Part shown: piece by piece, positions 45,899 to 58,801 of the stretch | Layout of the letters: each line of letters opens with the position of its first letter | Position numbering within the stretch: position 1 is the stretch's first letter | NCBI GenBank assembly: GCA_030512295.1 | Contig: JAULSR010000011.1 | Span: 682,001-746,000, forward strand | Reading direction: 5' to 3' | Length of the DNA stretch: 64,000 bases | Source: Bombardia bombarda | Taxonomy: Eukaryota > Ascomycota > Sordariomycetes > Sordariales > Lasiosphaeriaceae | The notes under the pieces: model-generated | What the model saw: only the letters and a program-made list of their open reading frames with translations | Told to the model about the DNA's origin: nothing | The model's database searches: none | Position numbers and translations under genes: made by a program

Positions 45899-47161
45899 TT
45901 GGGGTGTTCTGTTGTTGTTGGGTACTTGATACTTGGCTTTGCTGTCTACGGCAAGCAAGGGAGTCTTGGATCTTTCTGCTTTGCAACAGAGAGGACTTGA
46001 CCACCTGAAAGACCTCACTAGGTGAGGAAGACATATGTGGCTGTCCTATCTTGGCGTTATCAGAGCGTCGACATTGAAGTAAAAAGGTTGTTACAACTGA
46101 CCAAACTACTGGACGCCCAACTGATCAGGATTGCATAACCTGCTCTACTATGCATCATGACATACAACATACACCACCGACACCGCCACACACACAGTCA
46201 GTTTTGGAGCGGGAAGAGTTTGGTATGAGACTACCGGAGAGCAGACTAAGAAGTTTCTGATATGAACGGCCATAGATACCTGATGTTTTGACGGAGTACT
46301 AATTTCTTCTTTTAATATTCCCCCTTTTTTTCTTTGTCATTGTCATTTGCCGTTTTGTTAGGTCTACTATCTGTAAATTAAATGTCCTTGTGTTTATCCA
46401 CACTTAGAAGCAAGCAAGCGAGTAATCTAATGTTTCGATGCCAACTAGGCACATGTAGATAGGAATGCGTCGGCTGTCAAGTAGGTAGGTAGTCTAAGGG
46501 CACAAGAAGCTCCTGGTTAGTACGACCAAGCGACACAGTGGCACACTTGGGGTGTCTGTCTTCTTTCAGTAGCGTTGGCCAGAAAGGAAGCTGAGGTACA
46601 CAAGACTGTGCAAAAGTGCCCATTCTATCGGAGTTTCCGATCCGGCGAAGAGAAAAGGGGGTAATCGCGCCTTCCTTGAACATTAGAAGAGTGCCCCAAG
46701 CATGACATTGATGTACCGCTGTTAGTGAACCTTAATTTTACTATGGCAAATTTCCCTTGATCATGTAGAGATGCTATCCGCGCAATGTCTATGTTGCCCC
46801 CTTTTTCTTTCAAGCTTCTGTAGGTTCACAAAGAAGAGTGCAAATGAATGACATACCCGACTTGCCGGTCATTTCAGTAATATTAAAAAACAGCAGCTAA
46901 AATAAAAGAAACTAGAGCTGGCAGTAATTTGATCATCTTGGCAATAACCACAAGCCACCAGATTTCCATCCTAGTTAACGAATGCAGTGCGAGCAGAAAA
47001 CATTTGCACAACGCGTAGTACATCATCGCCAGTCATAATGGAAAAGAAGGCCCAAGTCCGCTCCTAATTGATTACAATCCAACGCCCAACCAATGCCATT
47101 CTGTGATTGCAATCTGCCCACTTGCCTTCACTTACTTATCCCATCATAACATATGAACCCT
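45899..47161. other. Intergenic between convergent genes
   Basis: These 1.26 kb hold the 3' flanks of the glycosyltransferase and SYLF-protein genes. They are AT-rich in part. A GCTGTTAGTGAA motif is at about 46,711. No gene is seen. Confidence 0.55.
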
Positions 47162-49083
47162 TCAATGCCGTCCAGTCTTCGAATCTCTATCCCCAAGCCG
47201 ATCCTGCCCATCCTCCACATACGCCGGGGGCAAATCGTCATGCTGCTGCTGTCCACCGTGATGTTCCGTATCATGATGCTCCGTATACAGCGGCGGCGGG
47301 GCCTGGCTAAAAGCATTCTCCACGCTTGCGCGCTCGGCAGCAGCCTCGGCAGCTTTTCTGTCAGCCGCCGAAAGTGCAGCAGCGGGAGGTGGTGGCATCG
47401 GTCCGCCGGTTGTGCCGAGTGCGGAAGCGGGAGCAGCAGATGACGACGATCCAGCGCCGCTACCAACGTTCAAACCCTTAACACCTGCTGTAACTCCAGC
47501 GACACCAGCACTAGGAACAGAAGCAGCAGGGGCAGGGGCAGGGGTAGCAGGCGCCTGAACACCAGCTGATGGTGCGTAAGCATGTGCAGGGGGAACAGCA
47601 CCACCCTGAGCATGAGCAGGAACAGGAGCGCCAGCCTGACCCTGTCCTCTCCAACCCTCAGCCCCCCTCAGAACCTCAAACAGACCCTTCGCGCCCGCAG
47701 GCCACATACCCACCGGGCCATGCGCGGGTACCTCTCCCTTAAGGATCTTGTCCACAGACGCGGGATGACCGTAGAACGCCGCATTGGCATCCTTACGCTC
47801 CGTCACCACCGTGCCGTCGATCTGCACACCTGCGTAAAACCCTCTCGACTTGACGTACGAGTACACCGGCCTCTTGAGCGTATCCCTGAATGGACTCGGC
47901 TTGCGCTGTATAGCCGCTCCCTGAGCGGCCGCACTTCCTGCCGGGGCGGGATCCAAGCTGCCTGTCGTAAGAGGAGGTTGCTGTTGAGCAGCAACCGGCG
48001 CACCAGTGGGTGGTGCCTGACCCTCCGCCGCAGCCGCCTTCTCCTTGCCCTTCTGGCTCTGCGGCACGCCCCAGTCAAGAGCACCACCAGCACCCCACGG
48101 ACCGGCGGTGACGGCTAGATCCGAGCCGAGGCTCATGCGGGTGCGCGTAAAGGCCTCGAGGGCCTCCTTAGAGTTGATGACGACAACGCAGTCGTAGATG
48201 TCGAGGCCGATGACGAAGCCGGCGCCGACGCTGTGGACCTGGATGCCGCTGGGGGGCGACCAGGAGCCATCGGGCAGGCGGGCGATTAGGATGCCGCTAC
48301 CGCTGGCGCCCGAGACTTGGAAGCCGGCGCGGACGGTGGTGAAGATGGCGAGGCCCTGGGCCTTGGCGATCACCTTGGAGGGGATGGTGAGGAGGACGCG
48401 GGGCTTCTTGGTGGCGGCGGTAGGTGGGGTGGAGGAGGAGGTTGGCTTCTCGGCGGTGGGGGGCTGAGTGTTAGCGGCCAGGGAGGAGGGCTCGGTGACG
48501 GCTGCGGGGATTGTTGTTTGGGAGGGCTGGGTTTGGGGGGTGGCGTCGCTGTAGATGCCGTCCTCTGTGAAAAAAGATGGTTAGTATCGTGTCAAATGTA
48601 ATTAATGAAGTTAAACTTACTGCAGAAGCTTCTCAATATTCTAGCTGCCTTCTCGCACTCCTTATCCAGTGTGGTGGGCAGAAAGGTCTCGGATCCCATC
48701 TTGTTCACGAGGGTGTTGAATGGGACTGCGGCCTTGCTGCCCCATCCCGCCAGCTTGGAGCTCCAACCGCTCTTGGACGCGTGTTCGGCTTCATGGGGTT
48801 TGTGTTCAGATGTGGGCGGGAAGTGCGGCGGGTGTTCATCGGTCGGGGTCGAGTTGTAGATGTCGTCATCGCCAGCGGTTGGAGGGGGCGCGAATTGGGT
48901 AGGATGATATGTCGGGATGTTATAGTCCGGGATGGGAGTCTCGTTCGAATGCTGGGGAGCTTGTTGAGCGGGAGCTTGAGACTGGACTGGAGGGGGTCCA
49001 GGGGGCGGCGGAGGGAAGTAGGGCTGTTGCTGCTGCTGGGTGGGCGGGATGGCCGCCGTCTTGTCGGTATTATTGGCGCTCAT
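47162..49083 (-). CDS. SYLF/Ysc84-domain protein with Pro-rich tails
   Basis: Exon 1 is 49083-48621, the intron 48620-48565 (GTAAGT, branch ACTAAC, acceptor CACAG), and exon 2 48564-47162, giving about 621 aa. The N-terminal 115 residues are Gln/Pro-rich and disordered. The SYLF (Ysc84) lipid- and actin-binding domain starts at FNTLVNKMG, passes SKVIAKAQGLAIFTTVRAGF, GSGILIARLPDGSWSPPS and YDCVVVINSKEALEAF, and ends near SFVK-type FRDTLKRPVYSYVKSRGFYAG. An insert of about 60 Ala/Pro/Gln residues interrupts the domain between GALDWGV and FRDTLKRP, and another low-complexity insert follows ARILRSFC. The C-terminus is Pro/Ala-rich with no SH3 domain. Family members act in actin patch dynamics, endocytosis and membrane binding at the cell cortex. 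Confidence 0.9.
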
Positions 49084-51924
49084 CGTGATAAAAGTGAATA
49101 GACAGACAGTTGTTTGAATGCGAAGAGAACTGAAGCTGTTTCAAGTTGTAAAGTAGATGGAAAAGCAATCAGCAATGTAGGGCGCTGACACGTACGTAAG
49201 GAGGCGGTAATTTGGGTGAGCTGATGTGGGGTCAAGTTGGCAAGATCAATAGTTTTGTAGTGTAGCTAGAAGCGGGAAGCGGGGGGCTTGGTTCTACATC
49301 AACAGCAATCCATCAGGTTTCTGGATCATGAAATCGATCGCCAAGGTTGGGCACACGCAAACATGTGGCTTTGGCCAGTTCTGGGCCATTGAGGTGTGCA
49401 ACCAACACTGGCACATTATCCAACAGGCCGCTCTCCTTGTCCCATCGCGACTTCCATCCAGTGGTTGGTGGGGTGGTCTTGATGTCATTTTGTGGCTGAG
49501 CACACCTGAGCCATGGCGGCCTCTTTGCTGCCCCGCATTCAACACACTGCACCGCCAAGCCAGCCCACGTGGGCGGCCAATGCATTGCTCAAGATTGTTT
49601 ATCGCAACGTTATCAGAGAATGTATTGCTGTTAGTCAAAGGCGCGATTGAATACCTAAATCTTATTGCTGGCTAACATTAGAGAAATATCATCAGCACCC
49701 CTCCATTTAGCGGTTTGTCGCCGCGCACCGACTTCATGGCCCCTGGAATTCGGGCATCTCGGGCTCGAGGATTCTCGACGCGTGTCGCCCACGGAAATCA
49801 GATCTTTTCCAGATGGCCCGTATGCTTCATCGCATAGCCTGTCTGGGCTATCGATGTGTCAGTGGCAACCGCTTCCAGGAGCAGAATAGTAATTTTTGCG
49901 CTGCTTGAACCTGGTATTATCGTCCAGCTCAACTCGCAACTCTTGACGTACAACGGTTAACCCTAACCCCAGGATCGGGGGATCACACCCGGCAGTTGTC
50001 GTCGCCAGTTGTCGTAGTAAAAACGTCAACCATGATCACGACTTTGTCAACTTAGCCTTGCCTCGACCAAGCCGCTATCAAGGCAAGATTTTTATAGATT
50101 CTCAAAAAAGAAAATCATGACCAGTATTGTAAAACACACCATACCTGAACCACTGGCTATCAGAAGCCATTCAGTCAAGCATCTTAATAGTCCTTTCCAA
50201 ACATGTTTTGTTCCCATAAGGTGTCAACCAGAGATGTTTTATTACAAATTACGAAATATTCCCACTTCTCTGACTAGTACTCAAATCCGAATTAAGCAAA
50301 TCAACAACCTCGGATATTGCACTCAGATAAAGTAACTACTAGTCTAGGTATGCGGTTGCACTATCTCCACTGAAGCCGAACTAGAGCATAAGAACTGGGG
50401 TCGAGACGAACAAGAACAAATAGCATCACCAAACAGAACACACGCAACATAAACAAACGCAGCCATACGCCGCCAGTTCGGTCCCGAGTTTCTCGTTTCA
50501 GCTGTTGTTGGTCGTCAGCATTGCAGGAATGTTTGCAAGTTGGACCCAACCCATGACCACCCCAACGGAGTCCGGTCAAAACCCAGTTGTGGCGTCTGAC
50601 GTGTATGGCACCCACGGCCAGTATTAAGACAGCATCCATCCCTCTGCTTTCAGATCCAATTACTGAGACTGGTTTGCCTGCTCTGCTCCTATTTTACTCA
50701 TGCCACGCACTTCATGAGAGTTCCAATCACAGCGGATAACGACTGCATACAGGAAGAAAGCAAGCAATCAGGTCTTAATTTGTTGTGGAAAGCTTAAAAA
50801 GCGAAACCAAAAAACTAAAGTGCCGGTTTAGTTTATATATTAAGGAAGTTACAACTTTGGTATGGCCTCTTTCCTGCTTCCGCTTCCCCCCCTCTACTGT
50901 TGCAAGTACTTGTTACAACCTGCCAAGCCCTGTCAGCGCTGTAAGCACGTGAGCACGGTTGGTCACGCAACCACGGCGAACCACGAGGCCAGGAGCGACC
51001 CCGAGACAATTGACCGCGGGGCAATGGCGCCGAGACAAATGGCACAGGACCTGCGGGCAGGAGGACACTGGACGACCAGGTGGTGATGGCACCTGGAATG
51101 GCACCTGTGATGCGGTGTCTCAAGCGAGTCACCGGACACAGCTCCCCAACAGGCTCGGCCTGTTGCTTGAGAATTATTTAGGAGCAGCGAGCTTCCCTCG
51201 CTGCTCATACCAGTCCCTACCTAGACAGCTTTCAATCTAAGTCTTTATCTGATTCTCAGAGGAAGAGGTAACACGCCTTACGCCACCCTTATTGCCCAGT
51301 TGCACCTAACTCTCTGCCAACATAAACCCTACACCGACAGACCCTTACCCTGACGGACCAGTGTGAGAGTCTGGGCGTAACAGTACTATGCATCGCCCCG
51401 CTGTTAGTGGAGTTTATTTTCCTCACCTTAAGTTTCTCGGGGGGACTCGTCTCATAACGGCTCTGCTGCGTGTGGTACATCCCGCCGACGAACTTTCAGA
51501 TACATCACCGCGCAGGCAGGTACAACTTCGGCGCTCCGTCTTCAATGCTCCATCACCTAATGATCAAGCAGTTATCGCGTCGGCTTCAAACAGCGGAAAT
51601 TAATAACATAGACTGAAGTACCAACGATCTAGAACCAATAATATTGTAAGAAGATGTTACTTATACAGGTCAACACTAAAAGAAGTAAGTTGAAATCCCA
51701 AACCCAAGACCAATAATATAACAAAAGAAGATGAAAAAAAAAGAAAGGCAAAGGAAAGAGTTCGACGACCGAGTCTCAAAAAGACAGAAGGTAGGAGGAG
51801 GCAGGAATAAAAAGGAACACAAAAAGGAACCACCCTCTCTCGGCAGTACCGACACCAATACTGATACCGATCGAACATTCCGATTTTCTCCCCTCTCCCA
51901 CTCCTTGGGCTTCAATCGACAAGA
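49084..51924. other. Intergenic 2.8 kb, no gene seen
   Basis: This stretch contains the promoter of the SYLF gene and the 3' flank of the laccase. A telobox-like TTAACCCTAACCCC lies at 49,957-49,970. Open frames are overlapping and featureless. No RNA gene is recognised. Confidence 0.5.
49957..49970 (-). other. Interstitial telomere-like motif
   Basis: TTAACCCTAACCCC contains about two CCCTAA units. It could be a telobox or chance. A near-identical AACCCTAACCCC occurs at 56,108-56,119. Confidence 0.4.
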
Positions 51925-54140
51925 TTAATGCAGCCTCAAACCAGAATCAATCTTCGGGAATGGATCTAGCGCGGGGAAATACAGATTCCACGCCAAGCAG
52001 TTTGCATTGAACGCCAGCTTGTCCACCAACGAGATGCTATTCTTCAGATCCTTCGGCCTCTCGAGAAACTGGATCGACAGCCCTGCCGACACGTGCCAGG
52101 CGATGTGGCAGTGCATTAGCCAGGCGCCCGGGTTGTCCGTCTTAAACGCCAGCAGCAGCCAGCCGCGGGCGGGGAGCATGGCGGTGTCGCGACGCGCCGG
52201 ATTGGTGCCTTTGAGGCGTGGCAGATCGACGGCGGGGTCGAAGACATAGCGGGTCTGGGAGAGGGGGGTGGCGTCAGGGGAGCGGCCGACGATGAGGAAG
52301 TCGTGACCGTGGAGGTGGATTGGGTGCTGGATATGGAGGTTAGTGGACGGTGGAGGAAGGATGAGGGAGGGGGAAAAGAGGAGGGAAGAGGATAAGGAGC
52401 ACGCTCACAGGAATGCTAAACGGCCCATCCGGGTCATTCTCAATCAGCCAGTATACCCACTGATCAGCCTGGCTGATCTGCACCACATTCTCCTCGCGCG
52501 GGTAGCTCGTGTTGTCTGTCAACACGTAGTCAATCACAGGCTTGTTCCAGTTGACGTTGATCGCCGACCCATTCACCTTCCAGGTGATCAGGGGCGCGTC
52601 CGACACAACATCAACCGTCACGGGCAGCGTGTTGTTGGGGCGCGCGATGAAGTTGTTCACAGGCAAGCTGCGCGTCACAACAGGAGTCAGGTTGGTCAGA
52701 TCAAGACAGTTGTGGTCGGCGGGGGCAGCGCCGGGGTCCTTGGGGAGCCCGCCCGCAGCGCCGGCATAGTGGAAGATGGCAGCGGCACCCTTGTTGTCCG
52801 AGGTTCCGCAGAAGCCGCTGCCGCCAAAGGTGGCGTTGAACCAGTAGTTGCCCGGCGTCTTGCTGGCGTCGATGGTGACGTCGAGGCGCTGGCCGACGCT
52901 GAGGAAGAGGCTGCTGACCGTCTGCGCCTGCACGGGGATCAGGTCTGCCGCGATGATGGTGAACTGATGGCCGGCAAGAGAGAGTTGGAAGTGGTTCTCG
53001 ACCGAGGTGTTGATGATGCGCAGACGGTGGCGCTTGCCGGGGGTCAGGGTGACGTTGGCGTACTTGCCGTTGCCCGTGGTTGGGTGGACGTTTGTGCCGT
53101 TGAAGAGGACGTTGTTGCTGGGGGTGGGCCCGAGGTCTGCGTGAGGATGACGAGCTCGTCGGCCGACTTGTAGTAGTAGTCGGTGATGGGGAAGGTGCCG
53201 AGGTCGATGTCGTAGGGCAGCGAGGCCGGGCCGTTGATCTGGATCGCGCCGACCACGCCGTTCCCGTACTGGGCCGAGAAGTGAGAGTGGTACCAGCTCG
53301 TGCCGTATTGCGTGGCGCGGAACTTGTAGACCTTGGTGCCGCCCTTGGGTGGGATTGGGCACTCGGTCACGCCGTTGGCGCCGTCCTGGAGGTTGGTGCC
53401 CCTCTGCTGCATACCGTGCCAGTGGATAGAGGTGCTGCCACACTTCGTATCAGAATCCCATGATTTTCAAGTGTAATAATACACGAGAAGACTCACCCGT
53501 TGGTGCGAAGCTTGTTGATGACAGTGATTTGGATGAAATCACCCCAGTCGGCGAAAAGAGTCGGGCCTGTTGCTTCGAGTCAGCTCGCTGGACAGGGGAT
53601 GGGCATAAAAGGGGTAGCGCAGAATCTGGGGTAATGGGTCTATGCGTACCAAGAATCTTGCCTGTAGTGATATCAATGTCAGTTTCTTTAGCATGGTATA
53701 ATTCACTCCCTTGAGTGGTACTGACCATTGACAAGCATAACCTTTGGCTTGACGACACCATCCGGGCCGAGCCAGTTGTCCTCCTCAGTGATGGTAAGGA
53801 TATACTAGGCAGACTGTTAGCTCCGATCAGGCTCCAAGTAAACACAGAGAAGGATAGCTGGACTCACAGGTCGCGTGACACCTGTGTTAGGCGTCTTAAC
53901 TTCATAGTCGGTGTTGATATCGAAGCCAGGGCTCCAGCACGCGCGATTGCTCGGAGTGTTGCAGGTCGATGCGCGGCTCACGAGCTCTCCATCAGATGCT
54001 CGGGTTGTAAGCTCCAGATCGTCGTCTCCCACCGGTGTCAGCAACTTTCTGTAGTCGTCAAAGGTTAGAGGAGGAGCAGCGAGGACGCTTGGGGCGAGGA
54101 GGCCCGCAAAGAGCGCAACGGCCCTGACGAAGGACCTCAT
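51925..54140 (-). CDS. Laccase (multicopper oxidase), with one-base frame break
   Basis: This is a secreted ascomycete laccase oxidising phenolics with O2. Exons: 54140-53868, 53804-53726, 53661-53650 (12-nt microexon), 53566-53497, 53434-52409 and 52326-51925. Splicing yields LVN-GKIL-GPTLFADWGD and TNG-TSIHWHG. The signal peptide is MRSFVRAVALFAGLLAPSVLA, followed by a propeptide and the mature-like CNTPSNRACWS. All copper ligands are present: HWHG, HSHFSAQ, HPIHLHGHDF and HCHIAWHVSAGLSIQF. The C-terminus ends in DSGLRLH, the classic ascomycete laccase plug. Exon 5 is one base short: after ELVILTQTSG the coding frame changes, and the next family segment NNVLFNGTNV is in another frame. The break lies in a GGGCCCACCCCC run near 53,121-53,140, typical of sequencing error. 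The product would be about 620 aa. A true pseudogene is the alternative. Confidence 0.9.
53121..53140 (-). other. Single-base frame break in the laccase gene
   Basis: Exon 5 has a length that leaves one base missing relative to its neighbours' phases, and coding similarity jumps frame inside a G/C homopolymer tract. No intron fits. This is either an assembly indel or a recent inactivating deletion. Confidence 0.8.
53650..53661 (-). other. 12-nt microexon of the laccase gene
   Basis: The exon (GCAAGATTCTTG) is flanked by a CTACAG acceptor and a GTACGC donor and encodes the GKIL part of VNGKILGPT. Both phases are 1, and family alignment requires these residues. Introns of 64 and 83 nt flank it. 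Confidence 0.8.
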
Positions 54141-56107
54141 GATGACTAGCGGTAGCTATGGTGGACAAGACAAGCAAGCGAGAGTAGGAGACTTGTAGAC
54201 TGAAGTCCAAGAGACTGTGATATGGTCTACGTGTCCCAAGAAGATGTCTTGATGCTGGATAGAGAGCCCGAGACAAAGAAAGATGGGCATGGCTAGGTGC
54301 TTTATAGAAACATCAAGACACGGCTGAGAAGTAGGAGGAGATTTGAATCATGCCATCGGTTTGGACAGGACCGTGATGCGTGATCGGTGCCAGTTGGGCC
54401 TGGTTTCCCAAAATGGATGATATCTTACATGGAGTCCCAAGGCTCGCACGTAAGCTAGGAATGGAGAAGGAGGAAAGGGGCTCGGGCAGTTGACCAATAT
54501 GACGGACAGCTTGACAAGGGGAGCAAAGAAATGAATGCGAGCGGCGGCAACTGGGTGACATTGGCAGCCGTCTCTTCCTCTTCCCATGCTGTTCCTGTCT
54601 CTGTTCCTGTCCCTTGCACATGCAACTACCGTACACCCGTTCAGCTCTGTCCCACAACACCACCAGGTGATTGTGGAGGAGGACGGCGAGGAGGAGGAGG
54701 GTCTACTGCTGCACGTACATACGCAGCTGCATGCCAATATCTGATAGTCCAAGAGTGCGGAGTGTGTATGCTTGTCCATGGCTGTGGTGGAGTGGGAGTG
54801 GGGTCTATCAGTGTTGGAAGACAAGGGCCATCATGAGGTGTGTGATGTCTGCCTCAACTTCCAATATTTGGGTGGTGCACTGACTGATACTACCAACAGG
54901 CAGCATCATAGGAAAAGTAAAAGGGTGTTGTAAGAGGCGTATACTCTTTGATGCCCGGCTAGGGGTCGGAGACGGGATGTACGTGAGAACCGAGCGAAGG
55001 CACGAGATGGGAAGTGCGGGATACCGGATCATGATGACCCAACATGATCAATAGTCCTCTGAATAGTCCTCTGTGCTCATGCATACGACCCGTTAGAGGA
55101 TGGAGGATATGGCAAGGGGACGAGGGTTGGGGATAGGAGATAGGAGATAAAGGGAGATGGGAGGGTGGTGGGCACGATGTAAGGTTCAAATGTCTGTATC
55201 CTTCATCTCTCGTCTACTGTTTGAAAATAGAAGGAAAGAGCGAACGGAAGAGTCGAGGCCAGTCAATCCTGCAGGATCTGTGAACAAAAGTATCTGGTAC
55301 TGGCTTGGCCACCAATGAGTGGCGTATCTGAGTGTTTTGTGTCGCCTAATATGAACCTTTGCCAGTCAGGTATGAATTTTGTAGTAGGTCTGGGTTAGGT
55401 ACTGTAGGAAGAGGATAAGAAATAGGATGATGGCTTAGCATCTCGTGATCTGACGAGAGACTCTTGGCAGGGGAACTTTAATCCGTGCACATGTGGGCGG
55501 CTGGCGCACGACAGACCCAAATCTTCATCTGGCAGGTGCAGCCAAGTACGGGACAAAGTTTAAGACGAAGCTTGCCAACTGGCACCGCTTGGCAGGGCTG
55601 GGGCAATACGTTAATCCGATTCTGGAATCATGCGTAGCATCACAGACTGTAAATGGCATTTTGCTAGACGCGAATCATTGTTCCATAACGTCTTTTGGCG
55701 GTGATGAGGCTTGAATAGGTAGGTATGGAGATTGTCGTCGTTATAAGGTGCCAGCAAAAGGGCATTGGTGGATTGCAAAAGCAGGGAAAACAAATCGTCA
55801 GCATCTTTTACCTCCTTGAACATGCCCGTGCGAGGTGACATCAACGTCCCTTGAAGTAGGATGCACGACCCAATAAGGAAGTCAGCGCTATCAAAGATGG
55901 GCCGACGCGTGTACTCGCGTGCACTCGACAGCAAAAAGCCACGAAGATATACCTCACCACAGACAAATTAACTCATATAGGCGCCCAATTAAAATAAATT
56001 CGGATTAATCGTATCTCCTTGCTGAATTCCTCGAGACTAAATGGGTCCTCAAAACTAAATGGGTAAGAATGGATTGTATCCAAAAATTGGTCAAGTTCGA
56101 GGTAAGT

Positions 56108-56119
56108 AACCCTAACCCC
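56108..56119 (-). other. Interstitial telomere-like motif
   Basis: AACCCTAACCCC is a short telobox-like element, the third in this window. Confidence 0.35.
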
Positions 56120-58775
56120 GTACGATGAAGTGCAGAGTAATGGTCGCGTGTGCCATTGATTGCATTGACCCTGTCCTGTTCGGGACAAGGAGGCGGCTCG
56201 GACACAATGTCAGTCAGCTCCTCGAGCCGACCGACGGGACGTCAATGTAACTGCGAAAGCTACCTAAGGTAGTTACCTAGTACTTTTCAAGGTATGTACT
56301 GCCCAGAAAGTTGGGCTCGTTCCCCCACTCTCTGACAGAGGGATGTCACGTTCCAGGTGGCATTCTCTCCGATTGACTGCCAGAATGTATAGGACCTTTC
56401 TGCCCTACCGGTATGGTGTTTATAGTGCTAATATTGGGATCCCGCTCGCCTAGATTTTTGTTGGAGCCGTCGGTAATTGGCCACGTCCTGGTAGGTGGAT
56501 AGCCACGCAATATTGATGGCAATCGTCTCAAAGATGGGCCAAGACGAGCCGCCATGGCATTCGGTATTGCTGCAAGGTGCCGAATCAATGGTCTTGAAAA
56601 CGAATTATTTTTGCCTCTTCTCAATGGTATGGGTGCTACCTACTCACTACTGACTGAATGATACCCAGGTACCTACCCATCCATCCGCATGTTTGTATGT
56701 ACATATGTGCATACAATTATGCCAAGTCGTCAAGTCCGAGAACGATTTAGCAGCTGAGCGTATACGAAAAGGCTAGAAAACCAAGACGAGAATGGGGGGC
56801 GACGTTAAGGTGTCTGACCAACCAAATGTTGATGGCTAGAGTGAATCGTTGATTGGATTCTGGACCCGGCCCGCAAAACACTATCAACCCGATAATTTAA
56901 GATTAACTCGATGCAAGATAGCTTCTATGAGCGCTCTGTGCTACAGTTCGGAAAGCTTCGAGACTTTTTGGGGCGGCGCTGGAGGCAGTGGCCGCCTGGG
57001 ATCGTGTTCAAGGTTCTATACTGGGGATCGGTTTAGGGGGGGGGATCCTGACCCTGGTGGGCAAATCTCCCAGTATTGTCGCTGTTGTGTAACCTATCAG
57101 CTTATCAACCTTGAAGGACCAGCCCGCCCGCAGTCAAGTTTGACAAGTCAGGAGAGCCCTGTAAGATTGAAATCGCCGACTGGTAGGCACCTTAGAATCC
57201 CGCCGCAGAGTACCTACCATCCAGATGCAAACCGACCGATCACTTTGTGGTTGTGGCTTTGGTTGCCTGCAGAATGATGTGCACTCTGGAACAGCACCAC
57301 TCGGCAGTTTTGCGGTTTCTAGGTATCATCAATAACTGGAAGCCAAAGCGTTGGCAGTGAGTCAGTATAATGACCAAGAATAAAGACCAAGGCGGCTATT
57401 GAAATAATCAATAGATGCATAGTCGCAAGCGGCTGCAGCCCTTCAATTTCAAGTGTCTTACCTCGAATTGTGGCACATGACGATGGAAGGCGGCGCAAGC
57501 TATCAACTTTACGTATGTAATCAGTGTACAGGTGAGGGTGCCCGCGCACCGGAACGTTTGTACTGTTCGGATCTTGACCGCTCAGCCCCAAATAAGCATT
57601 CCCTTGGGGGCGCCACGGGCGAGTCAACCAATCACTGCCCTGTCGAGCTTGGATATCTGGAGGTGCCCGACTTACTAAGTCGCTCCTTCCATCGATACCA
57701 GCCGTGGGTACCGGATCTGGTTCGACCACATCGTATCGCCCCACCGGGCTCAGGTGCTCGAGTTAGTCCCGAGCCGTGTCTGCCTTCTAAATATAACAGG
57801 GCAGGCACTAAGGGACCTTACCCCAGGCGCCCCCTCGCACCTACCATCTGCAAGCCCGCTTAGTTCGTCCAATGTGGATCGAGGGAGAGATTCCGTCTTT
57901 TCGTGGCGCGGCAAGCAAAGTGCTAGTGCTTCTTTCCTTCTTTCTGAATCTTCAACACAAAATCCTTCCATTCGTTCCATTCCATCCATTCCCCTTACCC
58001 CTTCACAACTTTCAATTACCGATTACGTACATGCTGTGTAAGGTACTACCTATTCTATGTCTTGTGGTTCTTGTCCCACAGAGACGGAAACTCCCACTCT
58101 TCGATTCAACGGACCAACACTCACGTAGCTCGGGCGTGCAGGAAGGCACTATTGCCTGGACGCACAAAATACTAACCGATCCGCCTCGGCGGGACCCAGG
58201 CGGGCCCAAATATAATCTATCATTTCTTGTCCCAGTTTCTCTTTCCGGATTGTGGGAATCAAGCGGGAAATGATGTCGAAAAAAGAGGAGGGTCCGAGAC
58301 CATTTGCCGTCCGCCAAGACAGCGCTTACCGACCAGAGCTGTGGGGCTGTCGCGAGATGCCACCTGATTACACAGTATTGAGAGTCGAGATGTGTGTGTG
58401 TCAGGGCCTACTGTTACGCTGCTACAGATGCAGGCAGGCAGAGGCAGGAACATTGCAGCAGCCTCTTTCAACAAACAAAATCATTGAAACCACCAGACCA
58501 AGCTGGCATGCACGTGCCGTCCAACAGAAATACCATCATACTTGACGTCTTTCCATCTTGCGTTGCATTGTCGTCCATGGGCAGGCATCCTAGCAGTCCA
58601 AGGTGCCTAGCAGGGTTGTTAGTTTGATGTCGCAAAAGCAATCCACTTCGGGTTCTGGTCATGGCTCTATGTTCTCGATGGAAGACGCATAGCGGGAGAT
58701 GGTCACAGCACACCGTCGCAATAAACCGGCACAGCACACCGACACTCCTACACCGGATGCTTCGGCTCGATTGGG

Positions 58776-58801
58776 TCCCCAGTCCCCAGTCCCCAGTCCC
58801 C
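58776..58801. repeat. CCCCAGT tandem repeat
   Basis: Three full 7-bp CCCCAGT units plus a partial copy occur in tandem in intergenic DNA. Confidence 0.85.

Noticed and set aside
52343..53173. 276-codon plus-strand frame
   Set aside because: Antisense shadow of laccase exon 5.
55611..55934. 107-codon minus-strand frame with fairly protein-like composition
   Set aside because: No family recognised, no start context or splice partners; kept only as a possible short orphan.
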